From the NCBI GenBank assembly GCA_013215055.1, contig JABSRQ010000036.1:1-45169 (forward strand): DNA of 45,169 bases. Direction: 5' to 3'. Position 1 is the stretch's first letter; the number at the start of each line of letters is the position of its first letter. Under the pieces are notes generated by a model. That model worked only from the letters and a program-made list of their open reading frames with translations, did no database searches and had not been told where the DNA came from. Origin of the DNA: Pseudomonadales bacterium. GTDB lineage: Bacteria > Pseudomonadota > Gammaproteobacteria > Pseudomonadales > DT-91. Shown here in pieces: positions 1 to 9,626 of this stretch. The position numbers were made by a program, and so were the translations under genes.

Positions 1-162
1 CCTTCCTCCCTGAGAGCATGAAGTGGTAGCTGCAGGCTGCCCCTTCATGGGTACTGCCCTGTATTTTCTCACCATATACCCTATAACCGTTTGAGACTCC
101 TGAGGGTATTGTCTGTTATCAATATCTGCACCATCGAGTTGAGCCCGAACGTCTGCTATTAG

Positions 163-421
163 GACACAAAAAAACTCTAGAAATGACGATACGTTATTAT
201 TAATCTTATCCTGGGTAAATGCAGTGAAAATTATTTAGCTGGCTTAGCTAGCAACCGGCACTTTGTGGTTTTATAAAATCCCATAGGCTGATGAAGCAAA
301 TTCCCCTGATGATCTATATCGATATAATCACGCAGTCCATCAAGCACATTCCAGAAGCTCCAGTCCCCCATAAAACGCACTTCTTCCAATTGTTGATTGC
401 CGTGAAAAAGAGCTGCTGTTG
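163..421 (-). pseudogene. Duplicated 3' end of the DUF1835 gene
   Basis: This stretch is nearly identical to 4298-4555, which is the last ~60 codons of the intact DUF1835 gene at 4368-5210 plus about 70 bp downstream of it. The match starts at the GACAC just before a run of A and ends abruptly near 421, where the sequence becomes unrelated. Substitutions are few, and one of them changes the original stop so that the reading frame ends one codon later. No 5' part of the gene is present, so this cannot make the protein. It is a recent partial duplication about 4.1 kb from its source and in the same orientation. Confidence 0.85.
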
Positions 422-672
422 AGATTAGCTTTTACTCTATCGGTTTTTATCATCCCGCCAATATCAAGGTATAAGGTCTATTAAGCCCCAATGCCTTTAA
501 TGCTAGAAGTACAGCATAAGCATATCGTGTGGCGAACTGCCTGAAATCCGTAGTGTGCAATTCTAATTACTCTAACGGCAGATTGATGTTAATCCAGAAG
601 GGACTAACGGGAAAATACCACGCAGCCGTAGCTCTTCAGGACTGTTCCTGTATGAGCTAGAGATTGCTTGGC
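422..672. other. Spacer without a recognisable gene
   Basis: I see no open frame of note here. The only recognisable element is a short repeat at 532-545 (GCGAACTGCCTGAA), which recurs at 23335-23348, also to the left of a transposase C-terminus relic. It may be a remnant of a mobile-element end. The first 162 bases of the window are similarly empty. Confidence 0.4.
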
Positions 673-780
673 TTAGAGAAACATCTCAGAGGGTGGCCCT
701 TGCGCCTGAGGTAGCTGAAAGGCCGACGGAATAACATCATCGATCAAATCCAAATGGGTTAAAATCTTATCAATGACTAG
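673..780 (-). pseudogene. Relic of IS91-like transposase C-terminus
   Basis: On the minus strand this reads LVIDKILTHLDLIDDVIP followed by a tail rich in P/Q (QLPQAQGPPSE) and a stop. The same peptide, slightly diverged, occurs at 23556-23648 and at 45033-45169. A segment of the form (I)xDPxxIxKILxHL followed by a proline-rich end is what I recall of the C-terminus of IS91/Y2-type transposases, just after their last Cys motif. The frame is lost to the right of 780, so only about 35 codons survive. The family assignment is from memory; the three-way repeat is seen directly. Confidence 0.6.
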
Positions 781-830
781 ATGATGGTACGCAAACTGGA
801 GAAGCTTTCATTGCTGGTGTATTCAGGCAT

Positions 831-857
831 AAAAAAGCCGCGACTCACATCGCGGCT
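831..857 (-). terminator. Rho-independent terminator of the amidohydrolase gene
   Basis: Read on the minus strand, the sequence has an 8-bp perfect stem AGCCGCGA/TCGCGGCT with a 6-base loop, followed by a run of six T. It lies about 30 bp past the stop codon of the amidohydrolase gene at 886, as expected for an intrinsic terminator of that transcript. Confidence 0.9.
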
Positions 858-885
858 GCTTTTAAATCCTATTTAAGTGCGGAGC

Positions 886-2613
886 TTATTGCTGAGCGGG
901 AATCTTAAATACGGTTTTACCGGCTACAACGGTTTCAGTAACGTAGATGTTACGAATCGCCATTGGATCAACCGTTAGAGGGTTGGCCGATAAAATTGCA
1001 AGGTCAGCTACTTTGCCCACTTCAAGCGAGCCTTTAGTATCTTCCTGGAAGAACTGGTAAGCCCCATTAATAGTTAAAGCTTCCAGAGCCTGAATAGGCG
1101 TTACCGCTTGCTCATAACCCAGAGTGTCACCCTGGTAAGTTTGACGGTTAACCGCAGACCATAACATCAACATAGGATTCATTGGCACAACTGGCGTATC
1201 AGCATGTATGGTAAACCGCAGGCCGCGGGCAGCTGCTGAATTCATGGCCGAGATACGAGAAGCACGCTCTTCACCGAGGAAAATATCGCGGTGACGCTCA
1301 CCCCAGTAGTAAGTGTGCAGATTAAAGAAAGATGGAATCACACCTAGGGCCGCCATCTCGTCTAATTGTGCTTCTGTTGCCATTTGTGCATGAATCAGAA
1401 TATGACGTGTATCTGGGCGTGGATTCGCTTCCTGGGCTTTACGAATGCCGTATAGAGCATCGTTAATCGCTGCATCACCGTTGGTATGTAATACCGCCTG
1501 GCGACCGGCATCGTGAATGCTGGCAATTTTTACAGCCAGGGCTTCTTTATCCTGACGTGGGAAACCCACGTATTGATCATCACCGTGATACGCAGTGTGG
1601 TAAGGCTGCTCTAGATAGCCGGTATAACCCTGAATGGAGCCATCAACAAACTCTTTCACACCAATAACACGGATAGAATCAGAGTTGGTCACAGGCATGT
1701 TATAAGCGGCTTGTACCTCAGTCATGAAGGGTGAGGCATTCACGTTGATGGGCAATACCCCCGGAACATTTTTAGCCGCATCCATTAAACCAATCAGGCC
1801 TGCTGCAGAAGCACCAGAGTTACCCGTGGTTACACCGCGTGCGGCATAGGTATTCGCTGACATGGCAACAGCCTGGAACATCTGCTCATTGCTTAGACGT
1901 GGAATCAGATGGAAAACTTTATTGGAAGCCGGTGCTTCATAAAGAATACCGTTAGGTTCGCCGTTTTCATCGCGGCCAATTATTCCGCCTTCTGGATCTT
2001 TTGTAGAGGCATCGATGCCTGCAAGTGCCAAGGCTGCGCTGTTAGCAACGACGATATGACCGGAAGAATGAGTGACATAAATCGGTCTAGTGGAGGATAT
2101 GGCATCCAGATCGGCCTTGGTCGGGTGGCGCTTCTCGGCTAATAAGGTGTCGTCGTAGTTGGCACCTTGTATCCAGCCGTCAGCCGGGGTTTGTGCTGCC
2201 CTTGCGGTTAAAGCTGCCTGAATATCAGCCATGGTTTTCATAGTGCCTAATGGTGGGCTGTTTAAATTCACCGATGAGATGGCTTGCATGCCCGAATAAA
2301 CCATATGGCTGTGAGAATCGTAAAAACCAGGAATAACGGTTTTACCCTGAAGGTCAACGGTGATGGTGTCAGCATCGGTGTATAGGTCCTTAAGTTTTCC
2401 AATTTCGGCGACGCTGCTGTGGAAATCAGGTCCGACATAGCTGATAACACCATCGGTCACAATTAATGACTTGGCCGTATATTCTGTGCCATCAACAGTA
2501 ACGATATTACCATTGTAATAAATAATATCTGCAGGAGGCATGCAGCCAGTGAGGACAGTGAGGGATGATAGTAAGGCCGGTACGGCCAACATTTTAGGCA
2601 ACTTCATATCCAT
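886..2613 (-). CDS. Lipoprotein amidohydrolase (YtcJ-like, amidohydrolase family 3)
   Basis: This is a metal-dependent hydrolase of the amidohydrolase superfamily, close to the YtcJ-like amidohydrolase_3 group. The 575-residue product starts with a signal peptide ending in the lipobox LTGC (Cys24), so it should be a lipid-anchored envelope protein. The metal-binding HSH motif (His101, His103) follows the usual GFYDSHSH context. Further histidine motifs HTNGD and HADTP in the second half match the family's remaining ligands. The C-terminal segment (KGSLEVGKVADLAIL) is the standard second half of the beta-sandwich. The substrate cannot be deduced. It stands alone, with its own terminator at 831-857. 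A start at Met3 instead of Met1 is equally possible. Confidence 0.9.
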   Translation of the reverse strand: MDMKLPKMLAVPALLSSLTVLTGCMPPADIIYYNGNIVTVDGTEYTAKSLIVTDGVISYVGPDFHSSVAEIGKLKDLYTDADTITVDLQGKTVIPGFYDSHSHMVYSGMQAISSVNLNSPPLGTMKTMADIQAALTARAAQTPADGWIQGANYDDTLLAEKRHPTKADLDAISSTRPIYVTHSSGHIVVANSAALALAGIDASTKDPEGGIIGRDENGEPNGILYEAPASNKVFHLIPRLSNEQMFQAVAMSANTYAARGVTTGNSGASAAGLIGLMDAAKNVPGVLPINVNASPFMTEVQAAYNMPVTNSDSIRVIGVKEFVDGSIQGYTGYLEQPYHTAYHGDDQYVGFPRQDKEALAVKIASIHDAGRQAVLHTNGDAAINDALYGIRKAQEANPRPDTRHILIHAQMATEAQLDEMAALGVIPSFFNLHTYYWGERHRDIFLGEERASRISAMNSAAARGLRFTIHADTPVVPMNPMLMLWSAVNRQTYQGDTLGYEQAVTPIQALEALTINGAYQFFQEDTKGSLEVGKVADLAILSANPLTVDPMAIRNIYVTETVVAGKTVFKIPAQQ

Positions 2614-3077
2614 AATAGATATAACCTCTATGTTGTAGTTATTGGAGAGATGGAATATAAATACATTAATCTAAAGGGGCAAGCCTATTGCGACATATTA
2701 ACCCTGTTATATTGAAGCGATCTAAATCATTGAAAATAATCGAAATCATACCTAAGTCTCTTCTACGCTTTGATGAGGTAAAAAAGGATGCCAATGTATG
2801 GGCCTATAACCGCGATTTAAGCTTGAAATAGAAGGGTTGCTTTGACTCTGGCGATACAGCAATGCATGGAAATCCTGAGGCTGTAGCCTTAAACTGAATT
2901 ATAAGGCTAACCTGTTAGGCCAGTCTTTCCTATTAAATAATGTTAGAGCAAGTGAGACTCTAACATTTCTGCAAACGGGAACCGTGTGAACCGGATTTTA
3001 TTATCAGCTGCTGAATGAGTCAGTGCTGAAGGCGTTAGAGCCACGACCCTGACGCCTCGGTTTGGCTATCTACGTAT
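2614..3077. other. Spacer with one hairpin, no gene seen
   Basis: No supported open frame. The notable structure is a perfect 10-bp inverted repeat at 2939-2967 (AATGTTAGAG, 9-base loop, CTCTAACATT). It is not followed by a T-tract on either strand. It may be a regulatory or REP-like hairpin downstream of the outer-membrane protein gene at 3078. Confidence 0.4.
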
Positions 3078-3830
3078 CTAATAAGCCAGTTGAAAGCCTA
3101 CATTGGTGGCAGAGTAATCAAACTCTTCGCCATAGCTATACATGATATATTCCATATTTATTCGCAGCCCTTTACGCTGCCCCAAGCTCAAACCAAGACC
3201 ATAGCTGGGGCTGGATTCATCATCGGAGAATTCAAAGTCATCCATTTTAGCAACTAGTTCCATCCGGCTATAACCCAATAAGGCATAGAAATTGAAATGG
3301 TCGCTAAGGGGGAGAGTAGGTCGGATAAATGCGCTCAAAGTATAATCTATTTTAATTTCTACATCCTGACTCCTGCAACCATAGGGACTTTGCGGTGCTA
3401 TTTTACAAGTAGCAATATTCCCCGTATCCCCTTGCAGGCCCTTAACAAAGCGTAACTCCAAGCCGAAATTGCGACTGCTGAAACCGCCAATACCGATCTG
3501 AATGCCTCCTTGAGAAAAGCTTTGTTCTATAGGCTCTTCTTCAAAAAATCCTTTATGGGCTGTTAACATCACAAAAGGGCCCTTATAGGAAAACTCGGGC
3601 GCTTTCTGTGTTGAAAAATTCTTGTCTGACAAGGGGGGCAGTGAACCTGTCGTGACATAGGTCAGGCAATCGGATTTCAGGCTTACATCCTGAATATATT
3701 TACAGCGGGCAATCTTTTCCGCCCTGTTATCTTGAAAATGAGTGTCTTCAGCTTGAACTGGCAAAGCAGTGGATAATAGAGGGAATAGAAAAAGGCATTT
3801 AGCGCTTTTGAATAATATGGCATTCTTCAT
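3078..3830 (-). CDS. Outer-membrane beta-barrel protein
   Basis: The 250-residue product has a clear Sec signal peptide ending in PVQA-ED (about residue 27). Downstream, alternating hydrophobic/polar strands run to a C-terminus GFQLAY, which resembles the C-terminal strand of outer-membrane barrels recognised by the Bam machinery. A short Cys-containing N-terminal segment (residues ~40-65) precedes the barrel, and a Cys pair near the middle (CKIAPQSPYGC) could form a loop disulfide. Size fits an eight-stranded barrel. I cannot assign a function beyond an OmpA-membrane-domain-like or OmpW-like fold. It is monocistronic, with no partner gene nearby. Confidence 0.7.
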   Translation of the reverse strand: MKNAILFKSAKCLFLFPLLSTALPVQAEDTHFQDNRAEKIARCKYIQDVSLKSDCLTYVTTGSLPPLSDKNFSTQKAPEFSYKGPFVMLTAHKGFFEEEPIEQSFSQGGIQIGIGGFSSRNFGLELRFVKGLQGDTGNIATCKIAPQSPYGCRSQDVEIKIDYTLSAFIRPTLPLSDHFNFYALLGYSRMELVAKMDDFEFSDDESSPSYGLGLSLGQRKGLRINMEYIMYSYGEEFDYSATNVGFQLAY

Positions 3831-4227
3831 GATTGGTGAAACAACGTCCCTTTCTTCGAGATGTTAAAAAATATCCGACAAGCATCATCTAACATGTTTA
3901 CTAAACATTTACAGTACAGCGATTTATTTACTGTTAGGGCTACATTGCACGACAATAATATCAGGCGATCTTAACGAGTTAATAGTTGTAAATCCAATGT
4001 TTTAGCTAAGGCTCAAGGGCCACCACAAGAAGTGTTTTTCTAAGACAAACATACTGAATACATCGTAAAGGAAAGCCCTGTAGGGCATACGTCACCTAGA
4101 TTTTACCTGTTAGAACCATCGGGTATTAACAGGGTGTAGAGATAAACTTATTACCATTCACTTCTACCGAATGTTGTCATTACACTTAACAACATAGCCA
4201 TTGAGTATTTTAAGACTTATGTGAATT

Positions 4228-4301
4228 GGGGGGCTGCAATAGCCTCATTGCGGGTTGCCGATTAAGCTGAGCGGTATTAATCTCAATACCTATTCCTGAC
4301 A
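4228..4301. repeat. Copy of a ~70-bp dispersed repeat ending in GACAC
   Basis: The core is GGCTGCAATAGCCTCATTGC, then GATTAAGCTGAGCGG, ending ...CCTGACAC. A diverged full copy lies at 28017-28087, a partial copy at 32095-32122, and an inverted partial copy at 23153-23176. The core contains GCAAT/ATTGC arms able to form a small hairpin. The GACAC end abuts the start of the duplicated DUF1835 segment. The rest of 3831-4367 shows no gene. Confidence 0.6.
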
Positions 4302-4367
4302 CAAAAAAACTCTAGAAATGACGATACGTTATTATTAATCTTATCCTGGGTAAAGCAGTGAAAATTA

Positions 4368-5210
4368 TTAAGCTGGCTTAGCTAGCAACCGGCACTTTGT
4401 GGTCTTATAAAATACCATAGGCTGATGAAGCAAATGCCCCTGATGATCTATATCGATATACTCACGCAGTCCATCAAGTACATTCCAGAAGCTCCAGTCA
4501 CCCATAAAACGCACTTCTTCCAATTGTTGATTGTCATGAAAAAGGGCCGCTAGGGTTTTCTCTCCATCGCTCAGTAATTGCAGAATCTGTTGCTGTGTGC
4601 AATTCAACTGCCCCGCTACCGCCACCTCTTGAGCATAGCGTTTTAAGCCTGTTTTCAATGATGGCCACACGCTAAAATCGTTGTCTTGCAAGAAACCAAG
4701 AATAGATTCAGGTGACCCGTTAGCATTGCTATTAATAACCGCTAGCCAGGCTGTCTCGGCTAACTGCCATTGCTGAACAGTAAGACACTGGCGCTGCTCA
4801 AAAGCTTCACGCAGCACCTCGTCCGCTTGTTGATGTGGAGGCAAGTGGTCTTGTAAAAAAACGATGCTGAGTTTGTCTGCCGGTAGGCCTCTGGCACGAT
4901 GCCAGCTTAAAAACTGAAGTGCTATTAGCGCATCAAAAAGCTCTGGTGTTAGCCATAAAACCATTTCTTCATCACCGGTATAGGCCAGTAACGGTTTATT
5001 ACGCTTCTGGGTTTTTGCTTCGACTTCTACCATTTTCATCTGAAACTGTTTAGCCAAAAACGTATTGCGATAAACACTGATCTTTTCCAGATCAGTCTCA
5101 CCCGTTAATGGGCCATCATGCAATACATCCTGCCAGGCGACAAAACTGCCAGGATAATGCTGAGCTGTTAGATATTCGGTGGCACAATCACCATTACTTA
5201 TATGTAGCAT
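4368..5210 (-). CDS. DUF1835 domain protein
   Basis: The 280-residue product begins MLHISNGDCATEYL, with GSFVAWQDVLHDGPL a little further on. This is the typical N-terminus of DUF1835 proteins. The remainder, with WLTPELFDALIALQFLSWH and LSDGEKTLAALFHDNQ, fits the accompanying C-terminal helical region of this family. Members are uncharacterised; no catalytic role can be claimed. It lies 35 bp downstream of the molybdopterin oxidoreductase gene on the same strand, so the two may be co-transcribed. Its 3' end has been copied to 163-421. Confidence 0.8.
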   Translation of the reverse strand: MLHISNGDCATEYLTAQHYPGSFVAWQDVLHDGPLTGETDLEKISVYRNTFLAKQFQMKMVEVEAKTQKRNKPLLAYTGDEEMVLWLTPELFDALIALQFLSWHRARGLPADKLSIVFLQDHLPPHQQADEVLREAFEQRQCLTVQQWQLAETAWLAVINSNANGSPESILGFLQDNDFSVWPSLKTGLKRYAQEVAVAGQLNCTQQQILQLLSDGEKTLAALFHDNQQLEEVRFMGDWSFWNVLDGLREYIDIDHQGHLLHQPMVFYKTTKCRLLAKPA

Positions 5211-5245
5211 GTCTTTGCCTTTATTCGCCTTTTTTCACTTCTGCC

Positions 5246-7393
5246 TTACAGGCGCTCTATATTCACACGGGTTGAATTCAAGTTGGGTATACCGGAGAAA
5301 GGATCAATTCGTTTATTATCGATCAGTACATTCTTGTTAACGCCACCTTGCCAGCTGATTTCATTACTGGCTTTGGGGTTAAACACGCTTGATCCCCAGC
5401 CATGCTGAATGCAAACAATGCCTGGCTGTAACCTATCACAAACCTTGGCGTTCAGCTCAATCGAGGCCAATGGTGAAGAGATTTTCACTTTATCGCCATC
5501 AGTAATACCTAATGCTTTAGCATCTTCAGGATGAAGCTCACAGCAATTACTCTGCTCACGCTTTTGCATATTTGGCAGATCCATCTGCCAGGAATTCATC
5601 ATGCTGAGATTACGCTTGCCGATCATGGTAAACGGATAAGCACTATCCACTTCATCTTCAACAGACAATAGATTTTTGAGCTCTGCTACAAATTCTGCTG
5701 GTGCAATTTGAATCGATTCACCGGCATTTTTTAACAGCTCATCCAATTGGCCATAGGCCTTGTCTGCATAGACAACACCATGAGGGTTTTCCTGTAATTG
5801 CTTCCAGCTGACTTTTTTGTCGGCAAGCAACATAAGTTTGGATAACATCAGTGGTGAAAATGCCCAGTCAGGCTTGTTAAATACTTTGGCCAGCCAGCGG
5901 CTGAAGCGCACGGTTGTATTAACGCCTTTTCGGCCCAACATCGGCACTTGCATCTTCAGGGCGAGGTCCATAAAAAATTCCCATTCCTGGTGTACACCTT
6001 CGGGTGGCTGCAGCGCCTGAGCACTGTACTGAGCTAACGGTGTATCCATTCCGCCAGCCAAGCTGGTATTCAATTCACCACGTTCCAGCCAATGTACACC
6101 GGGGATTAGCCAGTCAGCTTTTTTATGGCTTTCGCGTTGTAACAGATCCACCGAGATGATCAGGTCCAATTTATCCATGGCCTGTTCCAAAGCCTTGCCA
6201 TCGGGCCCTGAAATAACAGGATTACCACATTGCATAATCAACGCTTTCATCTGCCCAGGGCCTTGCGCATTAATTTCATCAGGCATTTCTGCCAATGAAC
6301 GGTATCCCATTACCGTGGGTTGTTGTCGCACGCGGCTGACGGTTTCTGGCTTCATATCGTCTTTAGCAAACTTGCTCAAATTGACATAACCGGGCTCCCA
6401 GTGACGCCCACCTTTTTGGTCTAAATGCCCGGTGATGATATCCAATACCAGTCCTAACCAATGACCAATCGTACCCGTGTCATGCATGGACACACCCGTT
6501 TGGGTTAAACACATGGCGGCCTTTGCCTTGGCATAGTCGCGGGCAATTTCCTGTATTTTATCGCTGGGTATTCCACAGCGCTGACTCAGTGTGCTCAGCT
6601 CTACTCCGGCACTCAGGGTTTTCAGTTGATCGATCTGCTCTGCAGCTAATTTATTCAGGCTTTGCTGATCGTAGAGTTCTTCTGCAAAAATGACTTTAAC
6701 CAGGCCTAATAATAACGCCCAGTCATTGCCGGGTTTAATAGTCACATGCTCTGATGCTTGGGCAGCGGTTGTGGTGCGCCTAGGATCAACGACAACAACT
6801 TTAGCACCACGTTCTTTCATTGCCGTGCGCGCTTTTTCCCAGCCATTGCTGACCGCCCCCAACCAACTGAATTTACTTTCCGCCGGGTTCATGCCGATCA
6901 ATAACATATAGTCACTGTTTTCAACATCAGGATTCATGGGAATAAACTGATGGCCAAAGACTTTGTGTGTGACGACATGATTATTATTCTGATCGATGGA
7001 ACCTACGCTATAACGGTTGTTAGTGCCCAAACCCTCAAAAAAGCCCAAAGAAAACGTTAATCCGGCGCTAAAACCCAAGGGGTTGCCATAGTAGTAACCC
7101 ACAGCATCTTTACCATTTTTATTGATCAGCCCTTGTAACTGAGCCGCAATTTCATCGATGGCTTGTTCATAGGGCACTTCGATATATTGATCACCCACAC
7201 GCTTCATGACTGCAGTGATGCGGGCGGGATGTTCCACCAGTTCTTGAGCCGTTAGCCCTTTGCTACAGACATCTTTCCAGGTTTGTGGGTTTTTTTGATC
7301 AGGGCTGATCTTGACGACTTTATTGTCTTTAACATCAACAGCGACGGCACAGTTGGACTCGCAGTAACGACAATTGGTATAGATGGTATGCAT
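5246..7393 (-). CDS. Molybdopterin-containing oxidoreductase
   Basis: This is a catalytic subunit of the DMSO-reductase superfamily, about 715 residues. An N-terminal [4Fe-4S] motif C-x2-C-x3-C-x27-C is visible (CRYCESNC then DVCSKG). It is followed by the molybdopterin-binding domains (GYYYGNPLG, MLLIGMNPAESKF, VVVVDPRRT) and a C-terminal dinucleotide-binding domain (residues ~590-718: LHPEDAKALGITDGDKVKI). No twin-arginine signal is present, so it is probably cytoplasmic. No small Fe-S or membrane subunit is encoded beside it, so it belongs to the stand-alone assimilatory/formate-dehydrogenase-like group; the substrate is unknown. I prefer the ATG at 7393, because it gives the usual short N-terminus before the first Cys. 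A GTG three codons upstream (7402) is also possible. Confidence 0.9.
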   Translation of the reverse strand: MHTIYTNCRYCESNCAVAVDVKDNKVVKISPDQKNPQTWKDVCSKGLTAQELVEHPARITAVMKRVGDQYIEVPYEQAIDEIAAQLQGLINKNGKDAVGYYYGNPLGFSAGLTFSLGFFEGLGTNNRYSVGSIDQNNNHVVTHKVFGHQFIPMNPDVENSDYMLLIGMNPAESKFSWLGAVSNGWEKARTAMKERGAKVVVVDPRRTTTAAQASEHVTIKPGNDWALLLGLVKVIFAEELYDQQSLNKLAAEQIDQLKTLSAGVELSTLSQRCGIPSDKIQEIARDYAKAKAAMCLTQTGVSMHDTGTIGHWLGLVLDIITGHLDQKGGRHWEPGYVNLSKFAKDDMKPETVSRVRQQPTVMGYRSLAEMPDEINAQGPGQMKALIMQCGNPVISGPDGKALEQAMDKLDLIISVDLLQRESHKKADWLIPGVHWLERGELNTSLAGGMDTPLAQYSAQALQPPEGVHQEWEFFMDLALKMQVPMLGRKGVNTTVRFSRWLAKVFNKPDWAFSPLMLSKLMLLADKKVSWKQLQENPHGVVYADKAYGQLDELLKNAGESIQIAPAEFVAELKNLLSVEDEVDSAYPFTMIGKRNLSMMNSWQMDLPNMQKREQSNCCELHPEDAKALGITDGDKVKISSPLASIELNAKVCDRLQPGIVCIQHGWGSSVFNPKASNEISWQGGVNKNVLIDNKRIDPFSGIPNLNSTRVNIERL

Positions 7394-7528
7394 ATCGAGC
7401 ACTCTATTGGCATTTCTTAACCGATTTCAGCTTCTGCAAACAATGACAGGCTGCTGAAAGACTTCGGTTAATGGGCTATTTTTATTCTGTTGCCTAGAGT
7501 AACGGGTTTGAGCTTGCAGGTGAAATAT

Positions 7529-7811
7529 TTAAGCACGGTAGTCCCACTGTACCGCTGCTTCTCCACCTAGCGGTTCAAGCAGCGCCAAGCGCAAGAACTG
7601 CCTGGTGATAGGCTGAAAAGTGGGCCGGCTAATCTCAACTACAAAATCCAAATAAATAAATAATGAAATCATTGGCCTTACCATTAAATATTTTATTTGA
7701 AATTCACGGTGAATAATCGCCGCAGGCATCATCGTGATACCCGTGCCCATCACGCAGAGTTACGAATCACATCAATGTTATTCGATACAAGCTTACCCGC
7801 TATCGGCTACC
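7529..7811 (-). pseudogene. LysR relic fused to an unrelated C-terminal fragment
   Basis: Bases 7700-7811 match the intact LysR gene at 35458-35570 (peptide GTGITMMPAAIIHRE) but carry indels. To the left the frame continues into about 57 unrelated codons ending GGEAAVQWDYRA, giving a 74-codon open frame at 7529-7753. The unrelated tail vaguely resembles the end of an HWE/HisKA_2-type kinase, but this is a weak impression. There is no promoter or start region of its own. I read it as two gene remnants joined by a deletion. The rest of 7403-8033 holds nothing else recognisable. Confidence 0.65.
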
Positions 7812-8033
7812 GCCTGAGCTGGGCGCCTAAACCGGGTGTTTACCAAAAGTAGGCGCCTTAGGCGACATTGATATCGAGGTGTGTAGTGAGTACTCCCTAG
7901 TTAATTTTTTTATATGATGTTTATAAGTCACCCGCTTAATCTGTTGACAAAGCGGGTCGGAAAATGACGAAACAATAAGATGCATGGGTAATAACACTAC
8001 TGTCGCTACCCATCATCCCATCAAAAACAGAAC

Positions 8034-9626
8034 TTAGGGCGCAAAGCTTTTACTGTCCAACTGCCCGTCTTCATCCAGGCGCAGAACAAATAAATTATCC
8101 TTATCGTTATCTTGCACCGCGCCTGAAATCAATAATTTTCCATCGGGCTGTAACAGCGCATCGTAGGCGAGTTCTCTGGTGCCATTAAAGTCGATTTGGC
8201 TATAACCAAGATTGCCAAAACTGGTGTCAATGGAGCCATTGGGCAGCAAGCGGGTGGTATATATATCGCTGCCACTATTGGTATAGTTAAAGCCAGGTAA
8301 TACAATACGTTGCTGCGCATCGATAAACACACGTTTGGGGTAAAGATTATTGGCAATCTCTACCTTACCTTGAACACCAAAATCATTATCCAATTGTCCA
8401 TCGGCTAACAGCTGCATCACAAGCATGACGTCATTATCTAAACCGCTGCTGTATTGATGCCCTACTACCAGCAACTTACCCTCGGCGGTAAAAACCATAT
8501 CCGTAGGTCTCTCAACACCATTATTAAAATCGACAACGACGATGCCAGTACCTTGACCAAAATCCGTATCCAGCTTGCCATCGGCCAGTAGGCGTAAAAT
8601 TTTAATATCTTCGCCAGCGCTTCCTTGATGCTGATTCACGGCAATATAAATAGCGCCGCCAGGGCTTATGGCAAGGCTAAATTCATTCGCATAAGAGTTG
8701 TTGAGGGTATGGCGAAAAAAACCCTGATCGGCAAAGACAGTATCCAGACTGCCATCAGGCATTAAACGCGCCAAAAACACATCCTCGGTGTTAACGTCGT
8801 TAACAAAGCTGCCTAGCAGTAATAACTTACCATCCGCCAGTTGAATGATATCCTTTGGTGCACTGCTGACACTGCCAACAGGAAAAGCTAAGACGCCGGC
8901 ATCCGCAAAGGTAGTATCAACGCTGCCATCGGTTTTAAGGCGTAACAAAAATGGCTGGCTAATGCCGGCAAACTGCCCATAGCCATAAGCCAGGATGGTT
9001 TCATCATCCGCGAATAAGAGATTGTTAATCTGATAATTATTACTGCCTACCGCCATGATTTTTTGACCGTTTGTGGCAAAATCTGTATCGACAGAACCAT
9101 CGATATGGCGGCGCATAAACAACAGTTGATATGTACCCAGACCGCCCGTGTATCCCGCTAGATAAATGTTATCTTCATCGTCCATCAACATGGCAGTGAT
9201 ATAATTGCTTTCATTATTGATATCTTCTACAAAATAACCCGTACAGCTCAAGCATTCGGCCACATCAAAAGCGCTAATCGTTAAAGGCTCAGAAACATTG
9301 CCCGCCGCATCGCTGACAGTCATAAGGCAATCACTGTAATGCCCTGCAGCCAGGGTTTGTAAATAGAGGCGATTGTTCCCCCTCACCGCAGTGCTGGTCT
9401 TACTCTGGCAACTGCCTTGGAATGCAATGTTACCGGCTTCGCTGCTGGAAAACTCAAATTTCGGGCGATCTGACAGGCTCTGGCCTATAGGGCTTAACTC
9501 AGACAAAATTGGCGAAGTGGTATCGGCCTTCGCGTTTATGATATCGGTATTAATACCGGTATTAAATTCAAACTCAAAACATCCACTCAGCAGCAAGCTA
9601 AATAAAAAGATAAACGTTATTTTCAT
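8034..9626 (-). CDS. Delta-60-repeat lipoprotein
   Basis: The 530-residue product has a lipoprotein signal peptide with lipobox LLSGC (Cys16). A short N-terminal Ig-like segment (residues ~35-120, ending DAAGNVSEPLTI, with a Cys pair CLSC) is followed by at least six delta-60 repeats. These are recognised by the motif D-G-S/K/Q-x-D-x-x-F-G/A at GSVDTDFATNG, GSVDTTFADAG, GSLDTVFADQG, GKLDTDFGQG, GQLDNDFGVQG and GSIDTSFGNLG. Such repeats are thought to form a beta-propeller-like, surface-exposed structure; no enzymatic role is known. A 7-bp inverted repeat with a long loop follows the stop (about 7983-8012) without a T-tract. It stands alone. Confidence 0.85.
   Translation of the reverse strand: MKITFIFLFSLLLSGCFEFEFNTGINTDIINAKADTTSPILSELSPIGQSLSDRPKFEFSSSEAGNIAFQGSCQSKTSTAVRGNNRLYLQTLAAGHYSDCLMTVSDAAGNVSEPLTISAFDVAECLSCTGYFVEDINNESNYITAMLMDDEDNIYLAGYTGGLGTYQLLFMRRHIDGSVDTDFATNGQKIMAVGSNNYQINNLLFADDETILAYGYGQFAGISQPFLLRLKTDGSVDTTFADAGVLAFPVGSVSSAPKDIIQLADGKLLLLGSFVNDVNTEDVFLARLMPDGSLDTVFADQGFFRHTLNNSYANEFSLAISPGGAIYIAVNQHQGSAGEDIKILRLLADGKLDTDFGQGTGIVVVDFNNGVERPTDMVFTAEGKLLVVGHQYSSGLDNDVMLVMQLLADGQLDNDFGVQGKVEIANNLYPKRVFIDAQQRIVLPGFNYTNSGSDIYTTRLLPNGSIDTSFGNLGYSQIDFNGTRELAYDALLQPDGKLLISGAVQDNDKDNLFVLRLDEDGQLDSKSFAP

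Noticed and set aside
7983..8012. Terminator after the delta-60-repeat gene
   Set aside because: The 7-bp arms are separated by 16 bases and no T-tract follows.
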